The notes below the pieces were generated by a model, which saw only the letters and a program-made list of their open reading frames with translations, was not told where the DNA came from and searched no databases. Of a DNA stretch of 64,000 nt, positions 8,096-16,792 are shown piece by piece. Positions within the stretch are counted from its first letter, which is position 1. Every line of letters begins with the position of its first letter. Made by a program: the position numbers and the translations under genes. The DNA is from Herbiconiux oxytropis. Its GTDB lineage: Bacteria > Actinomycetota > Actinomycetes > Actinomycetales > Microbacteriaceae. The stretch is taken from positions 496,001 to 560,000 of the forward strand of contig NZ_JANLCK010000002.1 of assembly GCF_024979315.1 (NCBI RefSeq), given 5' to 3'.

Positions 8096-9079
8096 GTGCC
8101 CCGCAACCGCTTCTCCACCGCCCTCCAGTTCTCGGCGCTGGGGCTCATCTGGGGAGCGAGCTTCCTCTTCATGAAGGTGGCGCTCGAGGGTGTCTCGTTC
8201 GGGCAGGTGGCCTGGACCAGGCTCGTCCTCGGCGCCCTCACCCTCGCCGTCCTCCTCGTCGTCACGCGTACCCGCCTGCCGAAGGGCCGCGCGGTCTACC
8301 TTCACTTCATCGTCATCGGAGCGTTCGGATGCGCCATCCCGTTCCTCCTCTTCGCCTGGGCCGAGCAGTACGTCACCTCGGGCCTCGCGAGCATCTACAA
8401 CGCCGTGACCCCCATCACGACCGCGCTCATGGTGACGCTCGCCTTCCGGGTCGAGCGCCTCGGCCGGGACCGGGTGCTGGGCGTGGTCGCCGGCATCATC
8501 GGCGTGGTCATCATCATCGGACCGTGGACGTTCCTCACCGCACTCGGCAGCGACGAAGGCGCCGCAGGTGCCTCGGGTGCCGCCCACGGCGACCTGCTGC
8601 TCGAGCTCGCCGGCCAGCTAGCCTGCCTCGGCTCAGCCCTCTGCTACGGGTTCACCTTCGGCTACATCCGCCGGTTCATCACCAACCGGCATCCGGTGAC
8701 CGGACTCACGGCGGCGTTCCTGCAGGTGGGCATGGGAGCAGCCATCCTCCTCGTGCTCACGCCGTTCGTGGCCGTGGGACCGATCAGCCTCGAGCCTCAG
8801 GTCGTCGGCAGCCTGCTCGTGCTCGGCATCGCGGGCACCGGGGTGGCCTATTACTGGTACATGAACGTGCTGGACGACTGGGGACCGACCGCCACCTCCA
8901 CGGTCACCTACCTCACCCCTGTGGTGGGGGTGGCGCTCGGCATCATCCTGCTCGGGGAGACCCTCAGCTGGAACGCGCCGGTCGGTGCCGCCCTCGTGTT
9001 CCTCGGCATCCTGCTCGCCCAGGGCCGGCTGCGGCTCCCGCAGCGTCCCACGAAGTCGGCGGGCGCCGAAGCTGGCTAG
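8096..9079 (+). CDS. EamA/DMT superfamily transporter
   Basis: A 327-residue inner-membrane protein with two EamA repeats and about ten hydrophobic helices, starting with the typical LGLIWGASFLFMKVAL. The second repeat ends in TYLTPVVGVALGIILLGE. Such proteins export or import amino acids, nucleosides or other small metabolites. The substrate is not predictable. GTG at 8096 is taken because TAGGGT lies 6 nt upstream. Chorismate mutase starts 9 nt after its stop but has its own -10-like element. Confidence 0.88.
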   Translation: MPRNRFSTALQFSALGLIWGASFLFMKVALEGVSFGQVAWTRLVLGALTLAVLLVVTRTRLPKGRAVYLHFIVIGAFGCAIPFLLFAWAEQYVTSGLASIYNAVTPITTALMVTLAFRVERLGRDRVLGVVAGIIGVVIIIGPWTFLTALGSDEGAAGASGAAHGDLLLELAGQLACLGSALCYGFTFGYIRRFITNRHPVTGLTAAFLQVGMGAAILLVLTPFVAVGPISLEPQVVGSLLVLGIAGTGVAYYWYMNVLDDWGPTATSTVTYLTPVVGVALGIILLGETLSWNAPVGAALVFLGILLAQGRLRLPQRPTKSAGAEAG

Positions 9080-9082
9080 AGT
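9077..9082 (+). promoter_or_regulatory. Putative -10 element (TAGAGT), leaderless chorismate mutase
   Basis: TAGAGT overlaps the stop codon of the transporter gene and ends 6 nt before the ATG at 9089. Confidence 0.5.
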
Positions 9083-9088
9083 TTAGCT

Positions 9089-9400
9089 ATGACCGAAGCC
9101 ACCGACGAGGCCGTCCTCGCCCGCCTGGAGAGCATCCGACAGTCGATCGACAACATCGACGCTGCGCTCATCCACATGCTCGCGGAGCGCTTCAAGTTCA
9201 CCCAGAGCGTCGGCCGGCTGAAGGCCGAGCACGGGCTGCCCCCCGCCGACCTCGAGCGCGAGGCCCGGCAGATCAAGCGCCTGCGCTCGCTGGCGGAGGA
9301 GGCGCACCTCGACCCGGGGTTCGCCGAGAAGTTCTTGAACTTCATCGTGGCCGAGGTCATCCACCACCACGAACGCATCGCCGACGGCAAAGACCTCTGA
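9089..9400 (+). CDS. Chorismate mutase, AroQ type
   Basis: A 103-residue all-helical enzyme converting chorismate to prephenate for phenylalanine and tyrosine synthesis. Landmarks are LESIRQSIDNIDAALIHMLAERFKF at the N-terminus (active-site Arg and Asp) and VGRLKAEHGLPPADLEREA. Length fits the small actinobacterial AroQ forms, which may need activation by DAHP synthase; that partner is not in the window. The start is leaderless-like, with TAGAGT 6 nt upstream. Confidence 0.9.
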   Translation: MTEATDEAVLARLESIRQSIDNIDAALIHMLAERFKFTQSVGRLKAEHGLPPADLEREARQIKRLRSLAEEAHLDPGFAEKFLNFIVAEVIHHHERIADGKDL

Positions 9401-9513
9401 CGCCCCTCGTTCCACGCCTGGTCGCCGCCAGCTGTTCGAAACCACACCCCTCGCTCGCATCCGGTCGCTGACAGAGCCGCACCTCGCGACAGGTGCGCTT
9501 TCGAACCGTCACC

Positions 9514-9591
9514 GCGCGGACAACGCCAAACGTGCCGCACATCGCCCTCGACTGAGAGCCGGATGGCGCCAGGTTTGGCGTTATCCGGCGC
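9514..9591. terminator. Long palindrome at the chorismate mutase / purL convergent junction
   Basis: Arms 9514-9531 and 9573-9591 pair through GCGC-CGGA-AACGCCAAAC, separated by about 41 nt. The right arm contains the GCCGGATAACGCC-type core (read on the minus strand) shared with the palindromes at 15310 and, in weaker form, 4999 and 61277. Probably a bidirectional terminator. Confidence 0.6.
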
Positions 9592-9643
9592 ACACGGCGG
9601 CTCGTCCAGCAATGGCAGCAGCCGCCGCGGCTCCGCCCCGCCG

Positions 9644-11938
9644 TCAGCCCCCGACGACGGGCCCGAAGCGACCCGGGAGCGTGGCGGTGTGTGCGCCCGA
9701 GAGCTCGGCGAGAGGCACCTCGAAGAGGCCCTGCACCTCGAGCGAGCCCGACTCCGCATCCGTGACCCCGATGCGGAGCACCGGGATCGAGCGACCGGCG
9801 CAGAGTCCCTTGAACTTCACGTCGTCTTCCCTCGGCACCGACACCAGCACTCGCGCGGTCGACTCGCTGAAGAGGGCGTCGGAGGCCGAGACGCCGTCGC
9901 GCTCGATGATCTCGTCGAGCCACACCCGGGCACCGATGCCGAACCGCAGCACCGACTCGGCGAGGGTCTGGGCGAGCCCGCCGTCGCTGAGGTCGTGCGC
10001 GGAGTCGATGAGACCCTCGAAGGCTCCGGCACGCAGCAGCTCGGCGAGCGCCGCCTCGGCGGGCAGCGACACCTGAGGAGGCAGGCCGCCGAGGTGGTCG
10101 TGGATGACGCCGGCCCAGGCCGAGCCGTCGAGCTCCGGGCGGGTGGTGCCGAGCAGGTAGAGGTTCGATCCCTCGTCCTGCCAACCCGAAGGAACGCGGC
10201 GAGCGACGTCGTCGATCACACCGAGCACGGCCACCACCGGGGTGGGGTGGATGGGCTGCGAACCGGTCTGGTTGTAGAACGAGACGTTGCCGCCGGTGAC
10301 CGGGATCTCGAGCTCGAGGCATCCGTCGGCGAGCCCCTCGACCGCCTTCGAGAACTGCCACATGACCTCGGGGTTCTCGGGGCTGCCGAAATTGAGGCAG
10401 TCCGAGACGGCGACCGGGGTGGCGCCTGTGACGGCCACATTGCGGAACGCCTCCGCGAGAGCGAGCTGCGCCCCGCGGTAGGGGTCGAGCTGGCAGTAGC
10501 GGCCGTTGGCGTCGGAGGCCAGTGCGAAGCCGAGGCCCGACTCCTCGTCGACCCGGATCATCCCGCCGTCGTCGGGGAAGGAGAGCGCCGTGTTGCCGAG
10601 CACGTAGCGGTCGTACTGGTTGGTGATCCACTCCTTCGACGCCATGTTCGGCGAGGAGACCAGCTGCAGGAACTCCGACCGCAGGTCTTCACCCGAGGTC
10701 GAGCGGGGAAGGCGGGAGGCGGAGTCTGCCTGCAGGGCGTCGAGCCACGCGGGGTAGGCGACGGGGCGCTCGTAGACCGGGCCGTCGACGGCCACGGTGC
10801 GCGGCTCGACGTTGACGATCTCTTCGCCGTGCCAATTGATGACCAGGCGGCCGGTGTCGGTGACCTCGCCGAGCACGCTCGTCTCGACATCCCACTTCGC
10901 CGTGACCGCGAGGAAGCCCTCGAGCTTCTCCGGCTTCACGACCGCCATCATGCGCTCCTGGCTCTCGGACATGAGGATCTCCTCGGCCGTGAGCGTGGGG
11001 TCTCGCAGCAGCACCTTCTCGAGCTCGATGAACATGCCGCCGTCGCCGTTCGAGGCGAGCTCCGAGGTGGCGCACGAGATGCCGGCGGCCCCGAGGTCTT
11101 GGATGCCCTCGACGAGCTCGCCCTTGAACAGCTCGAGGCAGCACTCGATGAGAACCTTCTCGGCGAACGGGTCGCCCACCTGCACGGCGGGGCGCTTGGT
11201 GGGGCCGCCGGCCGAGAACGTGTCGGAGGCGAGGATCGACGCGCCGCCGATGCCGTCTCCGCCCGTGCGGGCGCCGAAGAGCACGACCTTGTTGCCGACG
11301 CCACGGGCGTTGGCGAGGTGCAGGTCTTCGTGGCGGAGCACGCCGACCGAGAGCGCATTGACGAGCGGGTTGCCCTGGTAGACCTTGTCGAAGTAGGTCT
11401 CGCCGCCGATGTTCGGCAGGCCAAGGCAGTTGCCGTAGAACGAGATGCCGCTCGTGACGCCGTGCACCACGCGCGCCGTGTCGGGCTCGTCGATGTCGCC
11501 GAAGCGCAGCTGGTCCATGACCGCCACAGGGCGTGCGCCCATCGAGATGATGTCGCGCACGATGCCGCCGACGCCCGTGGCCGCACCCTGGAAGGGCTCG
11601 ATGTAGGAGGGGTGGTTGTGGCTCTCGACCTTGAAGGTGACCGCCCAGCCCTCGCCCACGTCGACGACACCGGCGTTCTCGCCCATGCCCACCATGAGGT
11701 TCTTCTTCATGGCCGGGCTGACCTTCTCGCCGAACTGACGGAGGTAGATCTTCGACGACTTGTAGGAGCAGTGCTCACTCCACATGACCGAGTACATGGC
11801 CAGTTCGCCGCTCGTGGGGCGCCGGCCCAGGATCTCGCGGATCTTCGCGTACTCGTCGGACTTCAGGCCGAGCGCCTCGTAGGGCTGCTCACGCTCGGGG
11901 GTCGCGATGGCGTTCTCGACGGTATCGGCAATGCTCAC
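9644..11938 (-). CDS. purL: Phosphoribosylformylglycinamidine synthase, large (synthetase) subunit
   Basis: The 764-residue small-type PurL makes FGAM from FGAR and ATP. It needs PurQ for ammonia and PurS as bridge, both coded at 42781-43772. Landmarks are SEHCSYK (54-60), ESHNHP (105-110) and the [12 protein letters not shown] nucleotide-binding segment. No glutaminase domain is fused. The GTG start at 11938 has AAGGAG 10 nt upstream and a TAGAAT -10-like box at 11981-11986. It is unusual that purL lies over 30 kb from purSQ. Confidence 0.97.
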   Translation of the reverse strand: MSIADTVENAIATPEREQPYEALGLKSDEYAKIREILGRRPTSGELAMYSVMWSEHCSYKSSKIYLRQFGEKVSPAMKKNLMVGMGENAGVVDVGEGWAVTFKVESHNHPSYIEPFQGAATGVGGIVRDIISMGARPVAVMDQLRFGDIDEPDTARVVHGVTSGISFYGNCLGLPNIGGETYFDKVYQGNPLVNALSVGVLRHEDLHLANARGVGNKVVLFGARTGGDGIGGASILASDTFSAGGPTKRPAVQVGDPFAEKVLIECCLELFKGELVEGIQDLGAAGISCATSELASNGDGGMFIELEKVLLRDPTLTAEEILMSESQERMMAVVKPEKLEGFLAVTAKWDVETSVLGEVTDTGRLVINWHGEEIVNVEPRTVAVDGPVYERPVAYPAWLDALQADSASRLPRSTSGEDLRSEFLQLVSSPNMASKEWITNQYDRYVLGNTALSFPDDGGMIRVDEESGLGFALASDANGRYCQLDPYRGAQLALAEAFRNVAVTGATPVAVSDCLNFGSPENPEVMWQFSKAVEGLADGCLELEIPVTGGNVSFYNQTGSQPIHPTPVVAVLGVIDDVARRVPSGWQDEGSNLYLLGTTRPELDGSAWAGVIHDHLGGLPPQVSLPAEAALAELLRAGAFEGLIDSAHDLSDGGLAQTLAESVLRFGIGARVWLDEIIERDGVSASDALFSESTARVLVSVPREDDVKFKGLCAGRSIPVLRIGVTDAESGSLEVQGLFEVPLAELSGAHTATLPGRFGPVVGG

Positions 11939-12060
11939 GCGGCCAGGGCTCCTTGAATAGCGGGGGAGGGATGCGGGTCAATTCTACCGGCCGTACACCG
12001 GGGGTCGGGCCGGGTCCCGAACCTGTGGAGAACGGATGCGACGCGCGGCTCTGGGGATAA

Positions 12061-12081
12061 TCCGTGAAGCCTATTCACGGA
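12061..12081. promoter_or_regulatory. 21-bp dyad, possible operator
   Basis: Perfect 8-bp inverted repeat TCCGTGAA / TTCACGGA with a 5-nt spacer. It lies between divergent purL and the LolA/ABC operon, about 15 bp before a CATAAT box. This suggests a repressor site for the ABC operon, but no regulator gene is adjacent. Confidence 0.4.
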
Positions 12082-12126
12082 CTTCAGGCGTACCGTCGCA
12101 TAATCGCGCAGGCCACCCGGCCGGCG

Positions 12127-12187
12127 CCCGCACCCCCTGTGCCCGCACCCCCCCCCGTGCCCGCATCCCCCGTGCCCGCACCCCCTT
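12127..12187. repeat. 15-18 bp C-rich minisatellite
   Basis: Four tandem units with a CCCGCACCCCCGTG core just before the LolA-like gene. A run of nine C residues lies in the second unit. Confidence 0.7.
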
Positions 12188-12201
12188 GAGAGAAGCTGCT
12201 C

Positions 12202-13329
12202 GTGAACCGCACCTGGCATCGTTGGATCCCCGCCGTCGCCGTGCCCGCAGTGGTCGTCGTCGTCGCCGTCACGGGCGGGGTTGCGGCCACGGCCTCCGCC
12301 GACCTGCCGGAGAGATCGCCGCAGGAGGTGCTGGCGCTCGTCGGCGCGTCCGAGGTCGAGGCGTTCTCCGGAACCCTCGAGCAGAGCTCCGACCTGGGGC
12401 TGCCGGATGTCTCCGCGCTGTCGAGTGGGTCCGGGTCGTCAGACGACTCCGGCGCTGCCGTCTCCAGCGCCCTCGAACTGGCCACGGGCAGCCACACCGC
12501 CCGCATCTACGCCGACGGGCCCGAGCGGTTGCGTGTGCAGGTGCTCGACACGCTGGCCGAGCGCGACGCGGTGCGGAACGGCGACGACCTGTGGTTCTAC
12601 GACTCGGATGAGCAGACCGCCGTGCACGCGACCCTCCCGTCGCGCGGCGACGGCGCGACGCCGGGTGACTCCCCGCCCGGCACGGACGGCGCGGTGCCCA
12701 CGCCCGACGAGATGGCCTCGCGGTTCCTGGAGTCGGTCGACCCGTCGACGGATGTCTCGCTCGGCTCGGAGCAGACGGTCGCGGGCCGCGACGCATACTC
12801 GCTCGTGCTCACTCCGCGAACCGACGACACGCTGGTCGGCTCGGTCACGATCGCCGTCGATGCCGAGACGGGCATGCCCCTCGAGGTGCAGGTGTTCGCG
12901 CGCGGCTCCGCTGCCGCGGCCTTCGAGGTGGGGTTCTCCGAGCTGTCGCTCGACACGCCCTCGGCCGACCTGTTCGACTTCGCTCCGCCTGCCGGAACCG
13001 AGGTGACGGAGAAGGATCTGGCCGACCGGTTCGACGGTGACGGTGACGGTGGCGCCGGCCCGGGTGCCGACGCGAGCGATGCCGCGGGCCACCAGGGCAG
13101 CGAACCCACCGTCACGGGCGAGGGATGGGGCTCGATCGTGGAGACGAGCCTCGGTGGCGACCTCACCGAGATCACCTCGAACCCGCTGTTCTCGCAGCTC
13201 GCCACTCCCGTCGAGGGCGGCAGCGTGCTGCAGACCGCTCTCGTCTCCGTGCTGCTCACCGACGACGGCAGGCTGCTCGCCGGCGCTGTCCCTGCAGAGC
13301 TGCTGCAGCAGGCCGCGGCGGCCGAGTGA
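12202..13329 (+). CDS. LolA-like secreted or membrane-anchored protein
   Basis: A 375-residue protein with an N-terminal signal/anchor (residues about 9-33, VAVPAVVVVVAVTGGVAATASA). It resembles actinobacterial LolA/DUF2092-type proteins, with segments RLRVQVLDTLAERD, GDDLWFYDSDEQ, and GRDAYSLVLTPRTDDTLVGSVTIAVDAETGMPLEVQVF. These form a half-barrel that may carry a lipid-like ligand outside the membrane. It overlaps the following ABC ATPase by four bases (GTGA), so the three genes probably form one transport unit. Start GTG at 12202 has only a weak purine-rich site. The cargo is unknown. Confidence 0.72.
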   Translation: MNRTWHRWIPAVAVPAVVVVVAVTGGVAATASADLPERSPQEVLALVGASEVEAFSGTLEQSSDLGLPDVSALSSGSGSSDDSGAAVSSALELATGSHTARIYADGPERLRVQVLDTLAERDAVRNGDDLWFYDSDEQTAVHATLPSRGDGATPGDSPPGTDGAVPTPDEMASRFLESVDPSTDVSLGSEQTVAGRDAYSLVLTPRTDDTLVGSVTIAVDAETGMPLEVQVFARGSAAAAFEVGFSELSLDTPSADLFDFAPPAGTEVTEKDLADRFDGDGDGGAGPGADASDAAGHQGSEPTVTGEGWGSIVETSLGGDLTEITSNPLFSQLATPVEGGSVLQTALVSVLLTDDGRLLAGAVPAELLQQAAAAE

Positions 13330-14456
13330 CCGATCCGGCCGCCCAGGCCGCCCGCACCGATCCGGCCGGGGGTGCCGATCCGGCCGCCGCGCAGCCCGCC
13401 CCGACCAGCGACTCCGCCGCGTTCGCCATCCGCACCACGGACCTGACCAAGCGCTTCGGGCGTTCGACGGTGGTCGATGGCATCGACCTCGCGGTGCCGC
13501 GAGGGTCGGTCTTCGGCTTCCTCGGACCGAACGGGTCGGGCAAGACCACCACCATCCGCATGCTCCTCGGGTTGGCCTCCGCATCGGCGGGCGAGGTGCG
13601 CGTGCTCGAGCGTGAGATGCCGGCGAACCTCGCCCGGGTGCTCCCCGCGGTGGGGGCGTTGATCGAGGGTCCGGGCTTCTACCCCTTCCTCTCCGGTCGC
13701 GCCAACCTGCACCGGCTCGACAGTGCCGACGGCTTCGCGTCGGCCTCCACGCGGCAAGCCCGCGTCGAGCGTGCCCTCGAACGCGTCGGCCTGTCCTCCG
13801 CAGCGGGCAAGAAGGTGCGGGCGTACTCGCTCGGCATGAAGCAGCGCCTCGGCATCGCCAATGCACTCCTCACCCCGCGCGAACTGATCGTGCTCGACGA
13901 GCCCACGAACGGCCTCGATCCGCAAGGCACGCGCGAGGTTCGCACCCTCATCCGCTCGCTCGCCGCCGAGGGCACCACGGTGTTCGTCTCGAGCCACCTC
14001 CTCTCCGAGATCGAGCAGATGTGCTCGCATGTGGCAGTGATGCGCGCGGGCCGCCTCGTGGCGCAGGGCGCTCTCGACGACCTGCGTGGAGCCGGCCGCA
14101 CCCACCTCCGCCTGACGGTGGCGACACCGGATGCGCCGACCGCGGTGGCCACGCTCTCCCGCCTCGGCGTGCCCCCCGCACCGCTCGGGGAGTCCCATCC
14201 CGCAAGCCACCCCGCAGACCGCCCCGCAGTCCGGCCGGCCAACGACTCCGCCATCGGCCCCGCCATCGACCCCGCCGCCGACGCGGCGGAGAGCACTGCG
14301 CTCGAAGGGGAGCTCCCCGAGACCGTGCCGGCCGAGACCGTCGTCGCGGCCCTCGTGGCCGACGGGGTGCGCGTGCGCGGTTTCGCGGTCGAGCGCGCCT
14401 CGCTCGAAGACCTGTTCGTCGAGCTGACCGGAGAGGGGTTCGACGTTGTCCAGTGA
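13326..14456 (+). CDS. ABC transporter ATP-binding protein
   Basis: A 376-residue ATPase. Walker A GPNGSGKT is near residue 67, a signature-like SLGMKQRL near 167, and Walker B LIVLDEPTNGLD near 188, followed by the switch His in SSHLLSEIEQ. A Pro/Ala-rich linker at about 280-330 separates the ATPase from a short C-terminal domain. The GTG start overlaps the LolA-like stop. It pairs with the permease that follows. The closest functional class is the multidrug/bacteriocin-export ABC-2 group, and the cargo is unknown. Confidence 0.92.
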   Translation: MTDPAAQAARTDPAGGADPAAAQPAPTSDSAAFAIRTTDLTKRFGRSTVVDGIDLAVPRGSVFGFLGPNGSGKTTTIRMLLGLASASAGEVRVLEREMPANLARVLPAVGALIEGPGFYPFLSGRANLHRLDSADGFASASTRQARVERALERVGLSSAAGKKVRAYSLGMKQRLGIANALLTPRELIVLDEPTNGLDPQGTREVRTLIRSLAAEGTTVFVSSHLLSEIEQMCSHVAVMRAGRLVAQGALDDLRGAGRTHLRLTVATPDAPTAVATLSRLGVPPAPLGESHPASHPADRPAVRPANDSAIGPAIDPAADAAESTALEGELPETVPAETVVAALVADGVRVRGFAVERASLEDLFVELTGEGFDVVQ

Positions 14457-15303
14457 CTCCATCGCTCCTGCGCGCCCCAGACGGGCTCTCGGCTGGGGCT
14501 TCTTCCTCTCCGAGCTCTCGGTGCTCTTCCGCCGTCGCCGAACGTGGGCCATGCTCCTCGCGCTCGCCGCCGTGCCCGTGCTGATCGCCGTCGCCATCCG
14601 CCTCACCGACGACGGGCAGGGCGGTGGCGGCGGACCGGCCTTCCTCGACCGCATCACGCAGAACGGCCTCTTCGTGGGCGTGACCGCTCTCGTCGTCGCC
14701 ATTCCCCTGTTCCTGCCGCTCACGGTGGGAGTCGTGGCGGGCGACTCCGTCGCGGGGGAGGCCGGCACCGGCACCCTCCGTTACCTGCTCGTGTCGCCGG
14801 TGGGGCGCATCCGTCTGCTCGTCGTCAAGTTCGCCGCCGCCGCGGTGTTCTGTCTCGCGGCCACCCTCACCGTCTCGGTCGCCGGCATCCTGATCGGCCT
14901 GGCGCTCTTTCCGGTGGGCCCCGTCGCCCTCGTCTCGGGCGACACCGTGAGCGTCGGCGAGTCGCTGCTGCGCTCCCTGCTCATCGCGCTCTACATCACG
15001 CTCGGGCTCCTCGGGCTCGCCGCCATCGGCCTGTTCATCTCGACGCTCACGGATGCGCCGGTCGGCGCGATGGCTGCCACGGTCGTGGTGTCGATCGTGG
15101 CGCAGGTGGTGGGGCAGCTCTCGCAGCTCGAGTGGCTGCATCCGTGGCTGTTCACCTACCACTGGCTCGACTTCGCCGACCTGCTGCGGCAGCCGATCGA
15201 GTGGTCGTCGTTCGGCGCGAACGCCGTGCTGCAGCTGGCCTACGTCGCGGTCTTCGGAGCGCTCGCCTACGGCCGCTTCGCGACGAAGGACATCCTCTCG
15301 TAG
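14446..15303 (+). CDS. ABC-2 type transporter permease
   Basis: A 285-residue membrane protein with six predicted helices, including a first helix AMLLALAAVPVLIAVAIRL and the ABC-2-type stretch GDSVAGEAGTGTLRYLLVSPVGR. The TTG start at 14446 lies within the end of the ATPase gene (11-nt overlap), giving tight coupling. With the ATPase it should form a complete exporter that the LolA-like protein assists. A convergent-type palindrome follows. Confidence 0.9.
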   Translation: MSSDSIAPARPRRALGWGFFLSELSVLFRRRRTWAMLLALAAVPVLIAVAIRLTDDGQGGGGGPAFLDRITQNGLFVGVTALVVAIPLFLPLTVGVVAGDSVAGEAGTGTLRYLLVSPVGRIRLLVVKFAAAAVFCLAATLTVSVAGILIGLALFPVGPVALVSGDTVSVGESLLRSLLIALYITLGLLGLAAIGLFISTLTDAPVGAMAATVVVSIVAQVVGQLSQLEWLHPWLFTYHWLDFADLLRQPIEWSSFGANAVLQLAYVAVFGALAYGRFATKDILS

Positions 15304-15309
15304 CCCGCC

Positions 15310-15415
15310 GGCCGGCCCACGGGCAGCGCCAGCTGCTCGACCTCTCTCACGGAGTAGCGCCAACTGCTCCAACAACGCGGGTTTCGCGCAGTTGGCGTTA
15401 CCCGGCACAGCCGGT
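15310..15415. terminator. Long palindrome at the ABC permease / oxidoreductase convergent junction
   Basis: Outer arms pair CCGGC...GGG..CGCCA.CTGC with the right-hand GCAGTTGGCGTTACCCGG. A further AGCGCCAACTG copy sits inside near 15356. The core resembles the palindrome at 9514-9591. The position between convergent genes fits a bidirectional terminator. Confidence 0.55.
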
Positions 15416-15474
15416 GGGGGGTAGGTGGCGGCCGGCGATGGCCGGCGCGGCAGGCCACCCGCGGCAGGGCATGC

Positions 15475-15534
15475 GCGGCCCAGCCACGCGGGCGGGCCAC
15501 GCGCGGGCGGGCCACGCGCGGGCAGGCCGCACGC
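15475..15534. repeat. 15-bp minisatellite near the oxidoreductase 3' end
   Basis: Four tandem 15-nt units with a GGGCGGGCCACGCGC core, ending 10 bp before the stop of the minus-strand oxidoreductase gene. Confidence 0.75.
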
Positions 15535-15543
15535 GCGCGGCTG

Positions 15544-16572
15544 CTACCCGCGCCCCGGCACCCACCCGAGCAGCGGGGCCAGCCGCTCCGCGATGTCGTG
15601 CAGCAGCTGCACGTAATCCTCCGGCTCGAACGAGAACGGCAGCGCGAACGCCACCTCCTCTACCGCCCGGAACGTCGGATCGGCCAGCAGCATCTCGGCT
15701 ATGTCGGCGGATGGCCCCACGAGATCGGCGGCGAACAGCATGCGCCTCGGCCCGTGCGGCACACCCACGCGGCCGGCCCGGGAGGCGGCGTATGCGGCGT
15801 AGCGTTCCTTCTGCGCGGAGGTCGCCGAATCGGTCGGGATGACGACGAGCCCCTGAGAGACCCGCGCGCGGTCGCCGAGCGGATGCGCCGCGCGGTACTC
15901 CTCGACCTGTCGCCACTGGTTCTCGGCGAAGTCGTCGCCGTGCTCGCCCTGCACCACGCTCGAGGTGAGCAGGTGGAACCCGTTCTCGCCCGCCCAACGC
16001 GCCGATGCGAGACTCCCGGCGCCGTACCAGAGGCGGGAGGAGAGCCCCTCCGAGTGCGGCTGCACCGTGTTCGCGAACACTTCGATGCCGCGGGTCGGCG
16101 CCTCCTCCAGCACCGCGTCGCCGCGCACGAACGCGCGGAAGCGCAGGAGCCGCTCGTAGCCGAACTGCTCCTGCTCGTGCGTGTCGGGGTAGATGGCGTC
16201 GCGGAAGAGATCGAGGTTCATCGGCGTGCCGGCCGAGAAGCCCGGGTTGATGCGGCCGTGCGAGAGGAGGTCGACGGTGGCGAGGTCCTCCGCGAGCCGG
16301 AACGGGTTCTCGAGGCCGATCGGCACCACCGCGGTTCCGAGCTCGATACGCGACGTGCGCTGCGACGCCGCCGCCATCACCGCGACGGGCGACGAGATGC
16401 CGTGCTGCAGGTGCCGCGATCGCAGCCAGGCGCTGTCGAAGCCGAGGCGCTCGCCGAGGGCGATCGACTCGAGCGTGGCCTCGTGGCCGGCGACCGGATC
16501 GGCGGGGTCGAACACCCCGATCGTGAGGAACCCGAGTCGGCGCAACGGGCGGTTCGCGGGCAGTTCGCTCAT
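15544..16572 (-). CDS. LLM-class flavin-dependent oxidoreductase
   Basis: A 342-residue bacterial-luciferase-like TIM-barrel enzyme that would use FMN or F420. Landmarks are LGFLTIGVF at the start, SPVAVMAAASQRTSRIELGTAVVPIGLENPFRLAEDLATVD split over strands 3-4, and HGRINPGFSAG. The substrate is unknown. ATG at 16572 is supported by TAGGCT 6 nt upstream (leaderless type). It is separated from the next minus-strand gene by a repeated palindrome, so it is probably transcribed alone. Confidence 0.85.
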   Translation of the reverse strand: MSELPANRPLRRLGFLTIGVFDPADPVAGHEATLESIALGERLGFDSAWLRSRHLQHGISSPVAVMAAASQRTSRIELGTAVVPIGLENPFRLAEDLATVDLLSHGRINPGFSAGTPMNLDLFRDAIYPDTHEQEQFGYERLLRFRAFVRGDAVLEEAPTRGIEVFANTVQPHSEGLSSRLWYGAGSLASARWAGENGFHLLTSSVVQGEHGDDFAENQWRQVEEYRAAHPLGDRARVSQGLVVIPTDSATSAQKERYAAYAASRAGRVGVPHGPRRMLFAADLVGPSADIAEMLLADPTFRAVEEVAFALPFSFEPEDYVQLLHDIAERLAPLLGWVPGRG

Positions 16573-16578
16573 CCGTTC

Positions 16579-16584
16579 AGCCTA
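16579..16584 (-). promoter_or_regulatory. Putative -10 element (TAGGCT), leaderless oxidoreductase
   Basis: TAGGCT on the minus strand ends 6 nt before the ATG at 16572. The same arrangement occurs at 17798-17803 for the next minus-strand gene. Confidence 0.55.
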
Positions 16585-16633
16585 CGGTCCCCGCCCGGCC
16601 GCTCGGCCGCCCCCGCCTGGCTTCCTAGCCGCC

Positions 16634-16722
16634 CCGACTTGACAGTCGTTGCGCGAATAAGCGCCGACTTGGCACATCTTGTGTCAAGTCGGCCACTTTG
16701 GGCGCAACTACTGTCAAGTCGG
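16634..16722. repeat. 89-bp nested palindromic element, copy 1
   Basis: Outer arms CCGACTTGACAGT / ACTGTCAAGTCGG (13 bp, perfect) and GTTGCGC / GCGCAAC enclose an inner hairpin, GCCGACTTGGCACA-TCT-TGTGTCAAGTCGGC. A second copy lies at 37628-37715 with the central 27 bp identical. No coding potential is seen. It resembles REP/BIME-type or small MITE-like intergenic repeats. Confidence 0.85.
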
Positions 16723-16724
16723 AG

Positions 16725-16771
16725 GAGGCAGGCGCGCGGGGAGGCGGGCGCGCGGCGAGGCAGGCGCGCGG
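16725..16771. repeat. 16-bp minisatellite
   Basis: Three tandem units GAGGCAGGCGCGCGG plus one spacer base, directly after the palindromic element. Confidence 0.75.
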
Positions 16772-16792
16772 CGGGGCGAGCGTGCGACGCGC

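Noticed and set aside
16634-16722. CRISPR repeat.
   Set aside because: Only two copies 21 kb apart, each an internal palindrome, with no regular spacers or cas genes.
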